Source: Oerskovia jenensis (GTDB lineage: Bacteria; Actinomycetota; Actinomycetes; Actinomycetales; Cellulomonadaceae). From it: DNA of 64,000 nt. A model generated the notes under the pieces. The model made no database searches. It had not been told where the DNA came from and saw nothing but the letters and a program-made list of their open reading frames with translations. The translations under genes were made by a program, and so were the position numbers. The first letter of the stretch is position 1, and each line of letters starts with the position of its first letter. Positions 17,503 through 25,502 of this stretch are shown here, one piece after another. Location: positions 1,612,001-1,676,000 of the forward strand of contig NZ_JAFBBO010000001.1 in assembly GCF_016907235.1 (NCBI RefSeq), given 5' to 3'.

Positions 17503-18525
17503 ATGACAGCAACCACCCCGTCCGGAGACGTCCTCGGTCCCGGCCTCGAGGGCTCCGTGCCCGACGGCGCCACGACCGTCGCGCAGGCACCGTCCGGTGG
17601 GTCCTCGCGCCCCTCGGGCGGAAGCGCGCCGACAGGCCCGACAGGACCATCAGCGTTTCGCCGCACCATGGCCCGCCGCGAGGCCCGGATCGGCCTGCTC
17701 TTCGCGCTCCCGGCCTTCCTGCTCTTCCTCGCCTTCCGGTTCGGACCGGCAATCGCGGGCGTGGGGCTCAGCTTCTTCGAGTACACGATCGGCGGCACCG
17801 CCGAGTGGACCGGCCTCGACAACTTCGAGCGCATGGTCAACGACCCGATCTTCTGGTCCGCGATGCGCGTGACCCTGATCCTCAGCGTCCTGATCGTGCC
17901 GTTGTCGCTCGCGATCTCGACCTTCATGGCGCTGCTGGTCCGTCGCTCGTTCCGTGGCTCGGGCTTCTACCGCTCGGTGTTCTTCCTGCCGGTCGTCACG
18001 AGCCTGGTGCTCGCCGCGACGGTGTTCACGTGGGTCTTCTCGACGGGCGGCCCGTGGTCGCAGCTCATGGGCCTCATCGGGCTGTCGACGGACTCGTGGC
18101 TGGGGAGCACGACCCTGGTCCTGCCGGCCCTGGCGCTCGTGTCGATCTGGTCGCGCTTCGGGTACGGGATGCTCATCCTCCTGGCCCGCATGCAGGACCT
18201 GCCGCGTGAGCTCGAGGAGGCCGCGGCGCTCGACGGCGCGAACGCCTGGCACCGGTTCTGGCACATCATCATGCCGCAGCTCAAGCCGACGCTGTTCTTC
18301 CTGGCGGTCATCGAGACCACGGCGTCGTTCCAGATCTTCGACCTCGTCTACACCATGACGGGCGGCGGGCCCGCCCGCGCGAGCTACAGCCTCGTCTACC
18401 AGATCTACGACCAGGGCTTCAAGTACTTCGACCTCGGCTACGCCAGCACGCTCGGCGTCGCGCTGTTCATCATCACCATCGTCGTTGCGTTGGTGCAGCG
18501 TCGCCTCATCGGGAGGGACAAGTGA
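17503..18525 (+). CDS. ABC sugar transporter permease, MalF/UgpA type
   Basis: A 340-residue inner-membrane permease with six predicted helices (first at LLFALPAFLLFLAFRFG, residues about 65-80). The cytoplasmic EAA loop, which docks the ATPase, reads LPRELEEAAALDGANAWHRF. The first 50 residues are a Gly/Ser/Pro-rich extension containing VPDGATT, one of the dispersed PDGA motifs. AAGGAG precedes the ATG. Its stop overlaps the next gene's GTG by four bases, so the two permeases are made in step. It forms the import channel with the MalG-type partner. Confidence 0.93.
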   Translation: MTATTPSGDVLGPGLEGSVPDGATTVAQAPSGGSSRPSGGSAPTGPTGPSAFRRTMARREARIGLLFALPAFLLFLAFRFGPAIAGVGLSFFEYTIGGTAEWTGLDNFERMVNDPIFWSAMRVTLILSVLIVPLSLAISTFMALLVRRSFRGSGFYRSVFFLPVVTSLVLAATVFTWVFSTGGPWSQLMGLIGLSTDSWLGSTTLVLPALALVSIWSRFGYGMLILLARMQDLPRELEEAAALDGANAWHRFWHIIMPQLKPTLFFLAVIETTASFQIFDLVYTMTGGGPARASYSLVYQIYDQGFKYFDLGYASTLGVALFIITIVVALVQRRLIGRDK

Positions 18526-19448
18526 CCACGCTCGCCACCCCCGGCACCCCGGGGCACCCCGGGACCGCTGCCGGCACCACCACCTCGCCTGCCCTGACAC
18601 CACGCCGCAGGCGCAGCAAGAGCTCGGGCATGGACCTGACGTGGCGCGGCAAGGTCGTGCGCTACGTCGTGCTGAGCCTCGCGGCGGTCGTGACGATCTT
18701 CCCGTTCTACGCGATGGTCGTCCTCTCGCTCAAGCCGGCCGCGGCGATCCAGTTCCCGCAGAGCCTGATCCCCACGAACCTGGGCTTCGCGGCGTACGAC
18801 CGCGTGCTCGGCGCGGGGAACATCTGGACCTGGTTCGGGAACACGCTCATCTACTCGGTCGTGTCCGTGGTCCTGGTCCTCGCGTTCTCCGCGATGGCCG
18901 GCTACGCGTTCGCGAAGAAGAAGTTCCCGGGCCGCGAGGCCATGTTCTGGTCGTTCCTCGCGATGGTCATGGTCCCGTACCACGTGACCCTCATCCCGAC
19001 GTTCATCCTCATGGCGCAGGTCGGCGGCCTGGACACCTACTGGGGCCTGATCCTGCCGACGCTCGCGAACGCCCAGGCGGTGTTCCTCATGCGGCAGTTC
19101 ATCATGGACATGCCCGACGACCTCTTCGAGGCGGCCAAGCTCGACGGCGCGTCCGAGTGGCGCATCTTCACGCGCATCGTGCTGCCGCTGTGCAAGCCGA
19201 TCCTCGCGACGCTCGGCACGTTCGTCTTCCTGTGGCACTGGAACGACTTCCTGTGGCCGCTCATCATGGGCCAGGGCACCGACCACTGGACCCTGACCGT
19301 GGGCATCGCGTCGCTGCAGCAGCAGGACGTGCCGCTCAACATGATCCTCGCCGGCGCGACCATCTCCTTCGTGCCGATCTTCGCCGCCTACCTCGTGGCC
19401 CAGCGCTACTTCCAGGAGGGCGTCACCATGTCCGGAATCAAGGGATAG
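18522..19448 (+). CDS. ABC sugar transporter permease, MalG/UgpE type
   Basis: A 308-residue permease with a basic N-terminus (TPRRRRSKSS), six predicted helices starting at VVRYVVLSLAAVVTIFPFYAMVV, and an EAA loop MPDDLFEAAKLDGASEWRIF. The C-terminal helix ends VAQRYFQEGVTMSGIKG, the usual end of this subfamily. The GTG start overlaps the previous stop. It pairs with the MalF-type permease; the ATPase must be encoded elsewhere. Confidence 0.93.
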   Translation: MTTLATPGTPGHPGTAAGTTTSPALTPRRRRSKSSGMDLTWRGKVVRYVVLSLAAVVTIFPFYAMVVLSLKPAAAIQFPQSLIPTNLGFAAYDRVLGAGNIWTWFGNTLIYSVVSVVLVLAFSAMAGYAFAKKKFPGREAMFWSFLAMVMVPYHVTLIPTFILMAQVGGLDTYWGLILPTLANAQAVFLMRQFIMDMPDDLFEAAKLDGASEWRIFTRIVLPLCKPILATLGTFVFLWHWNDFLWPLIMGQGTDHWTLTVGIASLQQQDVPLNMILAGATISFVPIFAAYLVAQRYFQEGVTMSGIKG

Positions 19449-19453
19449 CACTC

Positions 19454-20557
19454 GTGTCTTCGACCTCACCCAGCCCCCTGCCCGCCGCCGTCGCTCCCGC
19501 CGGTGCCTCCGCCGTCGGGCGCTCCGCCGGTCCCTCCTCGCTCGCCGAGCTCGAGGACCTGCTCACCACGCCCTCCCCCGCGCTCGTCGCGGACATGGCC
19601 GCCCGCTCGGGCGACCTGGTCGTCCTGGGAGCGGGCGGCAAGATGGGCCCGAGCCTCACGGTCCTCGCCCGGCGCGCGCTCGACGCCGCGGGCCGCACCG
19701 GTGACGCGGTCCACGCGGTCTCGCGCTGGTCGGACCCGGCCCAGGCCGACCACCTGCGCGACGCGGGCGTGCACGTCGTGACGGCGGACCTCATGACGGG
19801 CGACCCGGCCGTCCTGGCCGGCCTGCCCGACGGCGCCGACGTCGTCTACATGGTCGGCGCCAAGTTCGGCACGTCGTCGGCCCCCTCGCTCGCGTGGGCC
19901 GCGAACGCCGCGCTCGTGAGCGACGTCGCGCGCCGCTACGCGGACTCGACCATCGCCGCGTTCTCGACCGGGAACGTCTACCCGCTCGTGCCCGTGTCCT
20001 CGGGCGGCTGCTCCGAGGACGACCCGACCGGGCCCGTCGGCGAGTACGCCATGAGCTGCCTCGGGCGCGAGCGCCTGTTCCAGCACGCGGCCCTCACGCG
20101 CGGCACCAAGGTCGCGAACATCCGCCTCAACTACGCGGTCGACCTGCGCTACGGCGTGCTGTGCGACGTCGCGGCGCCGCTCCTCGCGGGCGAACCGGTC
20201 GACCTGACCACGAGCCACGTCAACGTCGTGTGGCAGGGGTACGCGAACGAGGTCGCGCTGCGCGCGCTCGGCCACGCGTCGTCCCCCGCGTTCACGGTCA
20301 ACCTCACGGGCCCGGAGACCGCGTCGGTGCGTCGCCTCGCGGGGCTGCTCGGCGCGGGCCTGGGCCGCGAGGTGTCGTTCACGGGCACCGAGGCCGGCAC
20401 GGCCCTGCTCAACGACGCGAGCCTGTGCCACGAGCTGTTCGGCTACCCCGACGTCTCGCTGCGCACGCTCGTCGACTGGCAGGCGCAGTGGCTCGCCGCG
20501 GGTCTGCCGACGAGCGGCAAGGCCACCAAGTTCACCGTGCGCGACGGGAAGTTCTGA
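19454..20557 (+). CDS. NAD-dependent epimerase/dehydratase family protein
   Basis: A 367-residue extended-SDR protein. The nucleotide-binding motif is VVLGAGGKMGPSLTV (about 56-70), a GxGGxxG variant. The STGNVYPLVP and GEYAMSCLGRERLFQ segments replace the usual YxxxK: the expected active-site tyrosine is in EYAMSCLG, where the lysine position is cysteine or leucine. It may therefore catalyse something other than classical epimerisation, or be a lactone or keto-sugar enzyme. GTG at 19454 follows AAGGGA. It lies six bases after the permease and overlaps the aldolase-family gene by one base (TGATG). Confidence 0.8.
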   Translation: MSSTSPSPLPAAVAPAGASAVGRSAGPSSLAELEDLLTTPSPALVADMAARSGDLVVLGAGGKMGPSLTVLARRALDAAGRTGDAVHAVSRWSDPAQADHLRDAGVHVVTADLMTGDPAVLAGLPDGADVVYMVGAKFGTSSAPSLAWAANAALVSDVARRYADSTIAAFSTGNVYPLVPVSSGGCSEDDPTGPVGEYAMSCLGRERLFQHAALTRGTKVANIRLNYAVDLRYGVLCDVAAPLLAGEPVDLTTSHVNVVWQGYANEVALRALGHASSPAFTVNLTGPETASVRRLAGLLGAGLGREVSFTGTEAGTALLNDASLCHELFGYPDVSLRTLVDWQAQWLAAGLPTSGKATKFTVRDGKF

Positions 20558-21711
20558 TGGGCTCGGTGGTCGACGCCATGAAGCCCGAGTCGCTCGCGCT
20601 CCTGCGCGCCGGCACGGTCGTCCCGGCTCAGCCGCTCGCGCTGACCGCCGACCGCCGGTTCGACGAGCGCCGGCAGCGCGCCCTGACGCGGTACTACCAC
20701 GCGGCCGGGGCGGGCGGCGTGGCCGTGGGCGTGCACACGACGCAGTTCGAGATCCGCGACGTCGGGCTGTACCGGCCCGTGCTCGAGATGGCGGCCGAGG
20801 TCTCGCGCGAGACGACGGGCGGGCACGCGCCCGCGGGGTCCACGGTCACCGGCCCGCGCCCGCTCGTCCAGGTCGCCGGAGCCTCGGGACCGACGGCCCA
20901 GGCCGTGGCCGAGGCCCAGGTCGCCGCGGAGCTCGGCTACGACGCGGTGCTCCTCGCACCGCGTGTCGCGGGGCTGAGCGGCACGCGCGAGGAGGTCGAG
21001 CGCTACCTGCTCGACCGCGCGCGGGCCGTGGGCGAGGTCCTGCCCGTGATCGGCTTCTACCTCCAGGAGGCGATCGGCGGGCCGCGGCTCTCGGTCGACT
21101 TCTGGCGCGAGTTCGCCGCGATCGAGGCCGTGGTCGCGGTCAAGGCCGCGCCGTTCGACCGGTACCGGACCATCGACGTGCTGCGCGGCGTGGCCGAGTC
21201 CGGCCGCGCCGACCAGATCTCGCTCTACACGGGCAACGACGACGCGATCATCGCCGACCTGGTCTCCCAGGTCGACGTCCCGGTCGCGGGGAGCGCGAGC
21301 CCGTACACCGCACGCTTCGTGGGCGGCCTGCTCGGTCAGTGGGCCGTGTGGACGCGCGGGGCGGTCGAGACCCTGCGCCTCGCCCAGGCCGCGCGCGGCG
21401 TCGCCCCCAACGGCACGCTCACCGTGCCCGACGACGCGGCCCTGCGCCTCCTGGTCGCCCGGCAGACCGCGCTCGCCGACGCCAACGCCGCGGTGTTCGA
21501 CTCCCCGAACGACTTCGCGGGCGTCATCGCCGGGGTGCACGAGGTCCTGCGACGCCAGGGACTCCTCGAAGGCATCTGGTGCCTCGACCCCGCCGAGACG
21601 CTGTCCCCCGGGCAGGCCGACGAGCTCACGCGCGTCACGGCCGCGTACCCGTGGCTCGGCGCGTCGGACGACGCGTTCATCGCCGAGCACCTCGACGCGT
21701 GGCTGGGATGA
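20557..21711 (+). CDS. Dihydrodipicolinate synthase family aldolase/lyase
   Basis: A 384-residue TIM-barrel protein of the DapA/N-acetylneuraminate lyase group. The likely Schiff-base lysine is in AVVAVKAAPFDRYRT (about residue 198), on the strand where the family carries GxKxxxxD. ISLYTGNDDAI follows as the next barrel strand. It is some 80 residues longer than DapA, with an extended C-terminal helical region. Aldol cleavage of a 2-keto-3-deoxy sugar acid is the usual role in sugar operons, and fits a route of dehydrogenase, dehydratase and aldolase here. That route is inferred, not shown. The start codon shares a base with the upstream stop. Confidence 0.83.
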   Translation: MGSVVDAMKPESLALLRAGTVVPAQPLALTADRRFDERRQRALTRYYHAAGAGGVAVGVHTTQFEIRDVGLYRPVLEMAAEVSRETTGGHAPAGSTVTGPRPLVQVAGASGPTAQAVAEAQVAAELGYDAVLLAPRVAGLSGTREEVERYLLDRARAVGEVLPVIGFYLQEAIGGPRLSVDFWREFAAIEAVVAVKAAPFDRYRTIDVLRGVAESGRADQISLYTGNDDAIIADLVSQVDVPVAGSASPYTARFVGGLLGQWAVWTRGAVETLRLAQAARGVAPNGTLTVPDDAALRLLVARQTALADANAAVFDSPNDFAGVIAGVHEVLRRQGLLEGIWCLDPAETLSPGQADELTRVTAAYPWLGASDDAFIAEHLDAWLG

Positions 21712-21718
21712 TCCTGCG

Positions 21719-22744
21719 ATGAGCCGCACCCCGAGCGTCGTCAGCGTCTCCCCCGCGCTGCGGGCCGAGTTCTTCGCGCCCGCGGCGTGGGAGACGCTCA
21801 CGGCGCTGACCGACGTCGTCCTCGTCGACGACCCGGCCACGCTGGGTGCGACGCTCGATGCCCGGACGGGCGCTGCGCCGTCGGGCCCCTCGCGTGCGCA
21901 GGTGCTCGTCATCTCGTGGGGCACCCCGCGCCTCGACGCCGCGCTGCTCGACGGCCTGCCGGACCTGCGCCTCGTCGCGCACACGGGCGCGAGCGTCAAG
22001 CCCTTCGTCACGCCCGAGCTGTTCGCGCGCGGCGTGCGCGTGACGCAGGCCGGGCAGGGAATGGCGCAGTCGGTCGGCGAGGTGTCGGTCGTGTTCGCCA
22101 TGGCCCTGCTCCACCAGCTCCCGCGGTTCCACCACGGCCTCGCGTCGGGTGCCTCGTGGGAGGACGCCGAGGCCGCGCCCCCGCGGTACGAGATCGCGGG
22201 CACGCGCGTCGGCGTGATCGGCGCGTCCCGGACCGGGCGCGCGGCGATCACGATGCTCCGCGCGCTCGGGGCCGAGGTCGTGGTCGCGGACCCGACGCTG
22301 TCGGCCGCGGACGCCCGGGCCCTGGGCGTCGCGCTTCTGAGCCTCGACGACCTGCTCGCGACGAGCCGCATCACCATGGTCCACGCGCCCACGCTGCCCG
22401 AGACGCACCACCTCGTCGGGGCACGCGAGCTCGCGCTCATGCCCGACGGCGCCGGGCTCGTCAACACCGCCCGGTCCTGGCTGACCGACGAGGAAGCCCT
22501 GCTGCGCGAGGTCGCGAGCGGACGGATCGACGCGGCGCTCGACGTGTTCGACGCCGAACCGCTGCCCGTCGACCACCCCTTCCGGACCTTGCCGAACGTG
22601 CTCCTCACCCCGCACCACGCGGCCGCGACGGTCCAGGGGCGGCTGCGGCAGGGTTCGATCGTGGTCGAGGAGATCGCGCGCTTCCTCGCGGGCGAACCAC
22701 TGCAGCACGAGGTCGACGAGGCCGCGCTCACGCAGAGGGGCTGA
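21719..22744 (+). CDS. D-isomer-specific 2-hydroxyacid dehydrogenase
   Basis: A 341-residue dehydrogenase. The NAD-binding loop is RVGVIGASRTGRAA (about 161-174). The catalytic Arg is in NTARSWLTDEEAL, Glu in VFDAEPLP and His in LTPHHAA, the normal triad of the phosphoglycerate/glycerate dehydrogenase family. A short stretch DARTGAAPSGPSRAQ near residue 50 holds another GCGCCGTCGGGC motif. It starts seven bases after the aldolase gene and ends the operon just before a family A palindrome. Reduction of a keto acid such as hydroxypyruvate or tartronate semialdehyde would fit the last step of the pathway. Confidence 0.9.
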   Translation: MSRTPSVVSVSPALRAEFFAPAAWETLTALTDVVLVDDPATLGATLDARTGAAPSGPSRAQVLVISWGTPRLDAALLDGLPDLRLVAHTGASVKPFVTPELFARGVRVTQAGQGMAQSVGEVSVVFAMALLHQLPRFHHGLASGASWEDAEAAPPRYEIAGTRVGVIGASRTGRAAITMLRALGAEVVVADPTLSAADARALGVALLSLDDLLATSRITMVHAPTLPETHHLVGARELALMPDGAGLVNTARSWLTDEEALLREVASGRIDAALDVFDAEPLPVDHPFRTLPNVLLTPHHAAATVQGRLRQGSIVVEEIARFLAGEPLQHEVDEAALTQRG

Positions 22745-22752
22745 CCTCGCGT

Positions 22753-22796
22753 GTGTCAGAACGAGCGTGGTCTGGAGGTCACGCTCGTTCTGACAC
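22753..22796. repeat. Family A palindromic repeat, copy 1
   Basis: Perfect 17-base arms GTGTCAGAACGAGCGTG (22753-22769) and complement (22780-22796) around a 10-base loop. It lies between the dehydrogenase and trmL and may also end transcription. Related copies are at 56484, 58370, 61033 and 61097. Confidence 0.9.
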
Positions 22797-22829
22797 GTGG
22801 GGGGCAGGTGCGGTGGGAGAATCGGGACC

Positions 22830-23405
22830 ATGCCCGACGACGTCTCCTCCTCCCCCGTGCCCGCACCGTCGCCCGGGGTCACCGGCGCAGAAGACTGGCG
22901 CCCGCACCTCGGCACCGACGCCGAGCGCCCCGCCCCGACGCTGCCCCACCTCGTGTTCTTCGAGCCGCGCATCCCCGGCAACACGGGCAACGCGATCCGG
23001 CTCGCGGCCGTGACCGGCGCGCGCCTGCACCTCGTCGAACCCCTGGGCTTCGACCTCGACGAGCCCAAGCTCCGCCGCGCGGGCCTCGACTACCACGACC
23101 TCGCCGCGATGGAGGTCCACGCCGACCTCGACGCCGCCCTGGCCTCGATGCCCGAGGCGCGCGTCTTCGCGTTCACGACCAAGGCCACGACCCGGCACAC
23201 CGACGTCGAGTACCGCCCGGGCGACGTGCTGCTGTTCGGCCCCGAACCCACGGGACTGCCCGACGACGTCCTGGCCCACCCCCGGATCACCGACCACGTC
23301 AAGATCCCCATGCTGCCCGGCCGCCGGTCGCTCAACCTGACCAACAGCGCGTCGATCGCGATCTACGAGGCCTGGCGACAGACGGGGTTCGCGGGCGGCG
23401 TGTGA
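22830..23405 (+). CDS. trmL: tRNA (cytidine/uridine-2'-O-)-methyltransferase TrmL
   Basis: A 191-residue SPOUT methyltransferase that modifies the wobble base of certain leucine tRNAs with S-adenosylmethionine. Family motifs are complete: RIPGNTGNAIRLAAVTGA (motif 1), LLFGPEPTGLP (motif 2) and KIPMLPGRRSLNLTNSASIA (motif 3, the knot). The N-terminus has an extra 30 or so residues before VFFEPRIPGNTG. GAGAAT (22817-22822) lies seven bases upstream of the ATG, so the transcript is probably leaderless. It is a housekeeping gene at the border of the catabolic region. Confidence 0.92.
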   Translation: MPDDVSSSPVPAPSPGVTGAEDWRPHLGTDAERPAPTLPHLVFFEPRIPGNTGNAIRLAAVTGARLHLVEPLGFDLDEPKLRRAGLDYHDLAAMEVHADLDAALASMPEARVFAFTTKATTRHTDVEYRPGDVLLFGPEPTGLPDDVLAHPRITDHVKIPMLPGRRSLNLTNSASIAIYEAWRQTGFAGGV

Positions 23406-23532
23406 GGGATTCCCCGTACAGGGTGAAATGTCCATGGAAGGGTTTTCACGGATGTCCTGGCACCGGCGTCCAGGATGGACTGGACAGGTCCGGGGGACGA
23501 CGACGTCCCCTCCCTCGCAGCAAAGGAGCTCC

Positions 23533-23865
23533 ATGCGAACCACAGGAAAGCGCGCCCTGGCCGTCTCCGCCCTCGTCGCCGCAGTCGTCGCCCTCGCACC
23601 GTCCGCGAGCGCGGCGCCGGTCGACGCCGGGCCCTGCACGTTCGACCTGACCCGCACCGGGAACACGTTCCGCCTCGACGCCGGCACGTGCGACTGGGTG
23701 CACCTCGAGATCACCGCGAACGCCTGGGGCATCAACCTCTCCCGGTCGGCCTCGACGACCGACGTCACGACGTTCACGATCGAGGGGCCGGCCTGGTCCG
23801 TCACCAAGGGGCTCGCCGTCGGGCGCCTCGGCGCAGTGACCGGGCCCGTGGTCCGCGTGCTCTGA
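23533..23865 (+). CDS. Small secreted protein of unknown function
   Basis: A 110-residue protein with a clear signal peptide (RTTGKRALAVSALVAAVVAL, cleavage after SASAAP). The mature part of about 80 residues has two cysteines (GPCTFDLTRTGNTFRLDAGTCDW) that probably form a disulfide and a beta-rich composition. AAAGGAG lies seven bases before the ATG. No known family was recognised. It is followed by a strong terminator, so it is likely a single-gene unit. Confidence 0.7.
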   Translation: MRTTGKRALAVSALVAAVVALAPSASAAPVDAGPCTFDLTRTGNTFRLDAGTCDWVHLEITANAWGINLSRSASTTDVTTFTIEGPAWSVTKGLAVGRLGAVTGPVVRVL

Positions 23866-23904
23866 CGGGCGCGTCTTCTCACCACCCGCCGACACACCGG
23901 CGGT

Positions 23905-23941
23905 GACGGGGCCGCCGTCCTACCGGGACGGCGGCCCCGTC
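23905..23941 (+). terminator. Strong GC hairpin terminator
   Basis: 16-base perfect arms GACGGGGCCGCCGTCC (23905-23920) and complement (23926-23941), five-base loop, no T-run. It resembles the hairpin at 27899, which shares the GGGGCCGCCGT arm core and TACC loop. Confidence 0.8.
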
Positions 23942-24042
23942 GTCGTCCACGCGGCGTCGCCCGAGGTCGGCCCACCGCCGTCACCGGACGCATTCCTGGA
24001 CAAGGGGTCCTCTTCTGACGCCCTGCCCGCTACAGTCGTCGC

Positions 24043-24597
24043 GTGCTGTCGCCGGCGGTCGGTCTGCTGCGCGGGGTTCGAGCAGGGTTGCTCGCCACCG
24101 CGGTCGTCGGGCTGTCCCTGGTCTCGCACCGCCTCGCCGGGGGTGCGGCACCGGGAGCCGTCCCGGTCGTGGTCCTCGTGATGCTCACGGCCGTGATGCT
24201 GCGCGGAGTCCTGGGCCGCCGTCTGGCGCTGCCGCTCCTCCTGGGCGTCCTCGGTCTGGGCCAGGTCGTCCTGCACTACACGTTCGAGCAGTGCGCACTC
24301 CTCGCGGCGTCCCCGGCGCCCGCGCACGCGCACGCCGCCGAGAACCCCGTGCCCATGCTCGCCGCGCACGTGCTCGCGACCCTCGTCGTCTCGGTGCTCC
24401 TGACCCATGCCGACCGGGCGCTGTGGACCCTGTGGTCGTGGCTGACCATGCGCTCGGTCCCGCGCCTCCTTCGTCGCCCCGCCTCCCAGGGGCGGGGCGT
24501 CCTCGTCCTCGCCTCGGCGTCCCCCGCCCCCGCCGCCCCCGGCCGCGGCGCGGTCATGGGCCGCGCCCCTCCCGTCCTGGTCCACGCAGCACCTTGA
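24043..24597 (+). CDS. Hypothetical membrane protein at the start of the copper cluster
   Basis: A 184-residue protein with about four predicted membrane helices (AGLLATAVVGLSLV, AVPVVVLVMLTAVML, LALPLLLGVLGLGQVV, MLAAHVLATLVVSVLL). A loop after helix 3 carries HYTFEQC and AHAHAAE, histidines that could meet metal. No family is recognised. GTG at 24043 is six bases after TACAGT (24031-24036), so translation probably starts at the transcript's first base; there is no ribosome site. It precedes YcnI and CopCD genes in the same direction, so a role with copper is plausible by context only. Confidence 0.7.
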   Translation: MLSPAVGLLRGVRAGLLATAVVGLSLVSHRLAGGAAPGAVPVVVLVMLTAVMLRGVLGRRLALPLLLGVLGLGQVVLHYTFEQCALLAASPAPAHAHAAENPVPMLAAHVLATLVVSVLLTHADRALWTLWSWLTMRSVPRLLRRPASQGRGVLVLASASPAPAAPGRGAVMGRAPPVLVHAAP

Positions 24598-24753
24598 CCT
24601 CGGTCGCGGCCCCTGCCGCGACCCGCTCCCTGCCGCCTCGACGGCCCACACGTCGTCGAGCCGTGCCCCCGCGCGTCCACCGACCGCGGGACCGCCGTGC
24701 CCGCGGCGAGAGCGACCCCTGCGTTCGACCACGGAAGGCCTGTGCCTCAGATC

Positions 24754-25494
24754 ATGAAGCGTTCACCGAAGCTCCTCACCGTCGCCGCGGCGACGACCCT
24801 GCTCCTCGCGCTCGGCGCGAGCGGCGCGTCCGCCCACGTGTCGGTCAACCCCGACACGACCACCGCGGGCTCCTACGCCCTCCTGACGTTCGGCGTCCCG
24901 CACGGCTGCGGCGAGTCGTCGACGACGAAGGTCTCGATCCAGATCCCCGAGCCGATCACGAGCGTGACCCCCACGGTCAACCCCGGCTGGGACGTCGAGA
25001 AGGTCATGGTGACCCTCGCGACCCCGATCGACGACGGTCACGGCGGCCAGCTGACCGAGCGTGTCGGCGAGATCGTCTACACGGCGAAGTCGCCGCTGCC
25101 CGACGGGTACCGGGACGCCCTCGTCCTGTCGACCAAGCTCCCCGACGCCGTCGGCGAGACCCTCGTCTTCCCGACCGTCCAGACGTGCCAGGAGGGTGAG
25201 TCCGCCTGGGTCCAGGTCGCGGCCGAGGGCGAGGACCCGCACGACCTCGACCTCCCCGCCCCGACCCTGACGATCACCGAGGCCGAGGACGCGCACGGGG
25301 ACGTCGAGACGGTCTCCGACGCGGCCGCCTCGGAGGCCGCGAGCGCCGACGGCACTGACGACACGGCCGACGCGGCGGGGTCCTCGGACGAGCCGTCGTC
25401 GCTGCCCCTCGTCCTGTCCGGGATCGCCCTCGTGCTCGGTGCGGCGGGGCTCGTCCTGGGCGGCGCCGCGTTCGCCCGCCGCCCCAAGGCCTGA
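24754..25494 (+). CDS. YcnI-family (DUF1775) copper-associated protein, copy 1
   Basis: A 246-residue exported protein. The signal peptide ends GASGASA and leaves histidine as the first mature residue (HVSVNPDTTTAGS), the copper-binding histidine of the YcnI fold. The core GCGESSTTKVSIQIPE, GWDVEK and LVFPTVQTCQEGESAWVQV is typical. A Ser/Ala/Asp-rich linker and one C-terminal membrane helix (LPLVLSGIALVLGAAGLVLG) anchor it outside the cell. The start is uncertain between ATG 24754 and GTG 24742, because GGAAGG at 24733 fits neither perfectly. It is followed eight bases later by copC/copD. Confidence 0.9.
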   Translation: MKRSPKLLTVAAATTLLLALGASGASAHVSVNPDTTTAGSYALLTFGVPHGCGESSTTKVSIQIPEPITSVTPTVNPGWDVEKVMVTLATPIDDGHGGQLTERVGEIVYTAKSPLPDGYRDALVLSTKLPDAVGETLVFPTVQTCQEGESAWVQVAAEGEDPHDLDLPAPTLTITEAEDAHGDVETVSDAAASEAASADGTDDTADAAGSSDEPSSLPLVLSGIALVLGAAGLVLGGAAFARRPKA

Positions 25495-25502
25495 CGCGAC
25501 CC

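Noticed and set aside
19826-22460. GCCCGACGGCGCCG at 19826 and GCCCGACGGCGCCGGG at 22441 as inserted repeat copies
   Set aside because: They fall in positions where the protein families normally have Pro-Asp-Gly-Ala-like residues, so they are not evidence of insertion.
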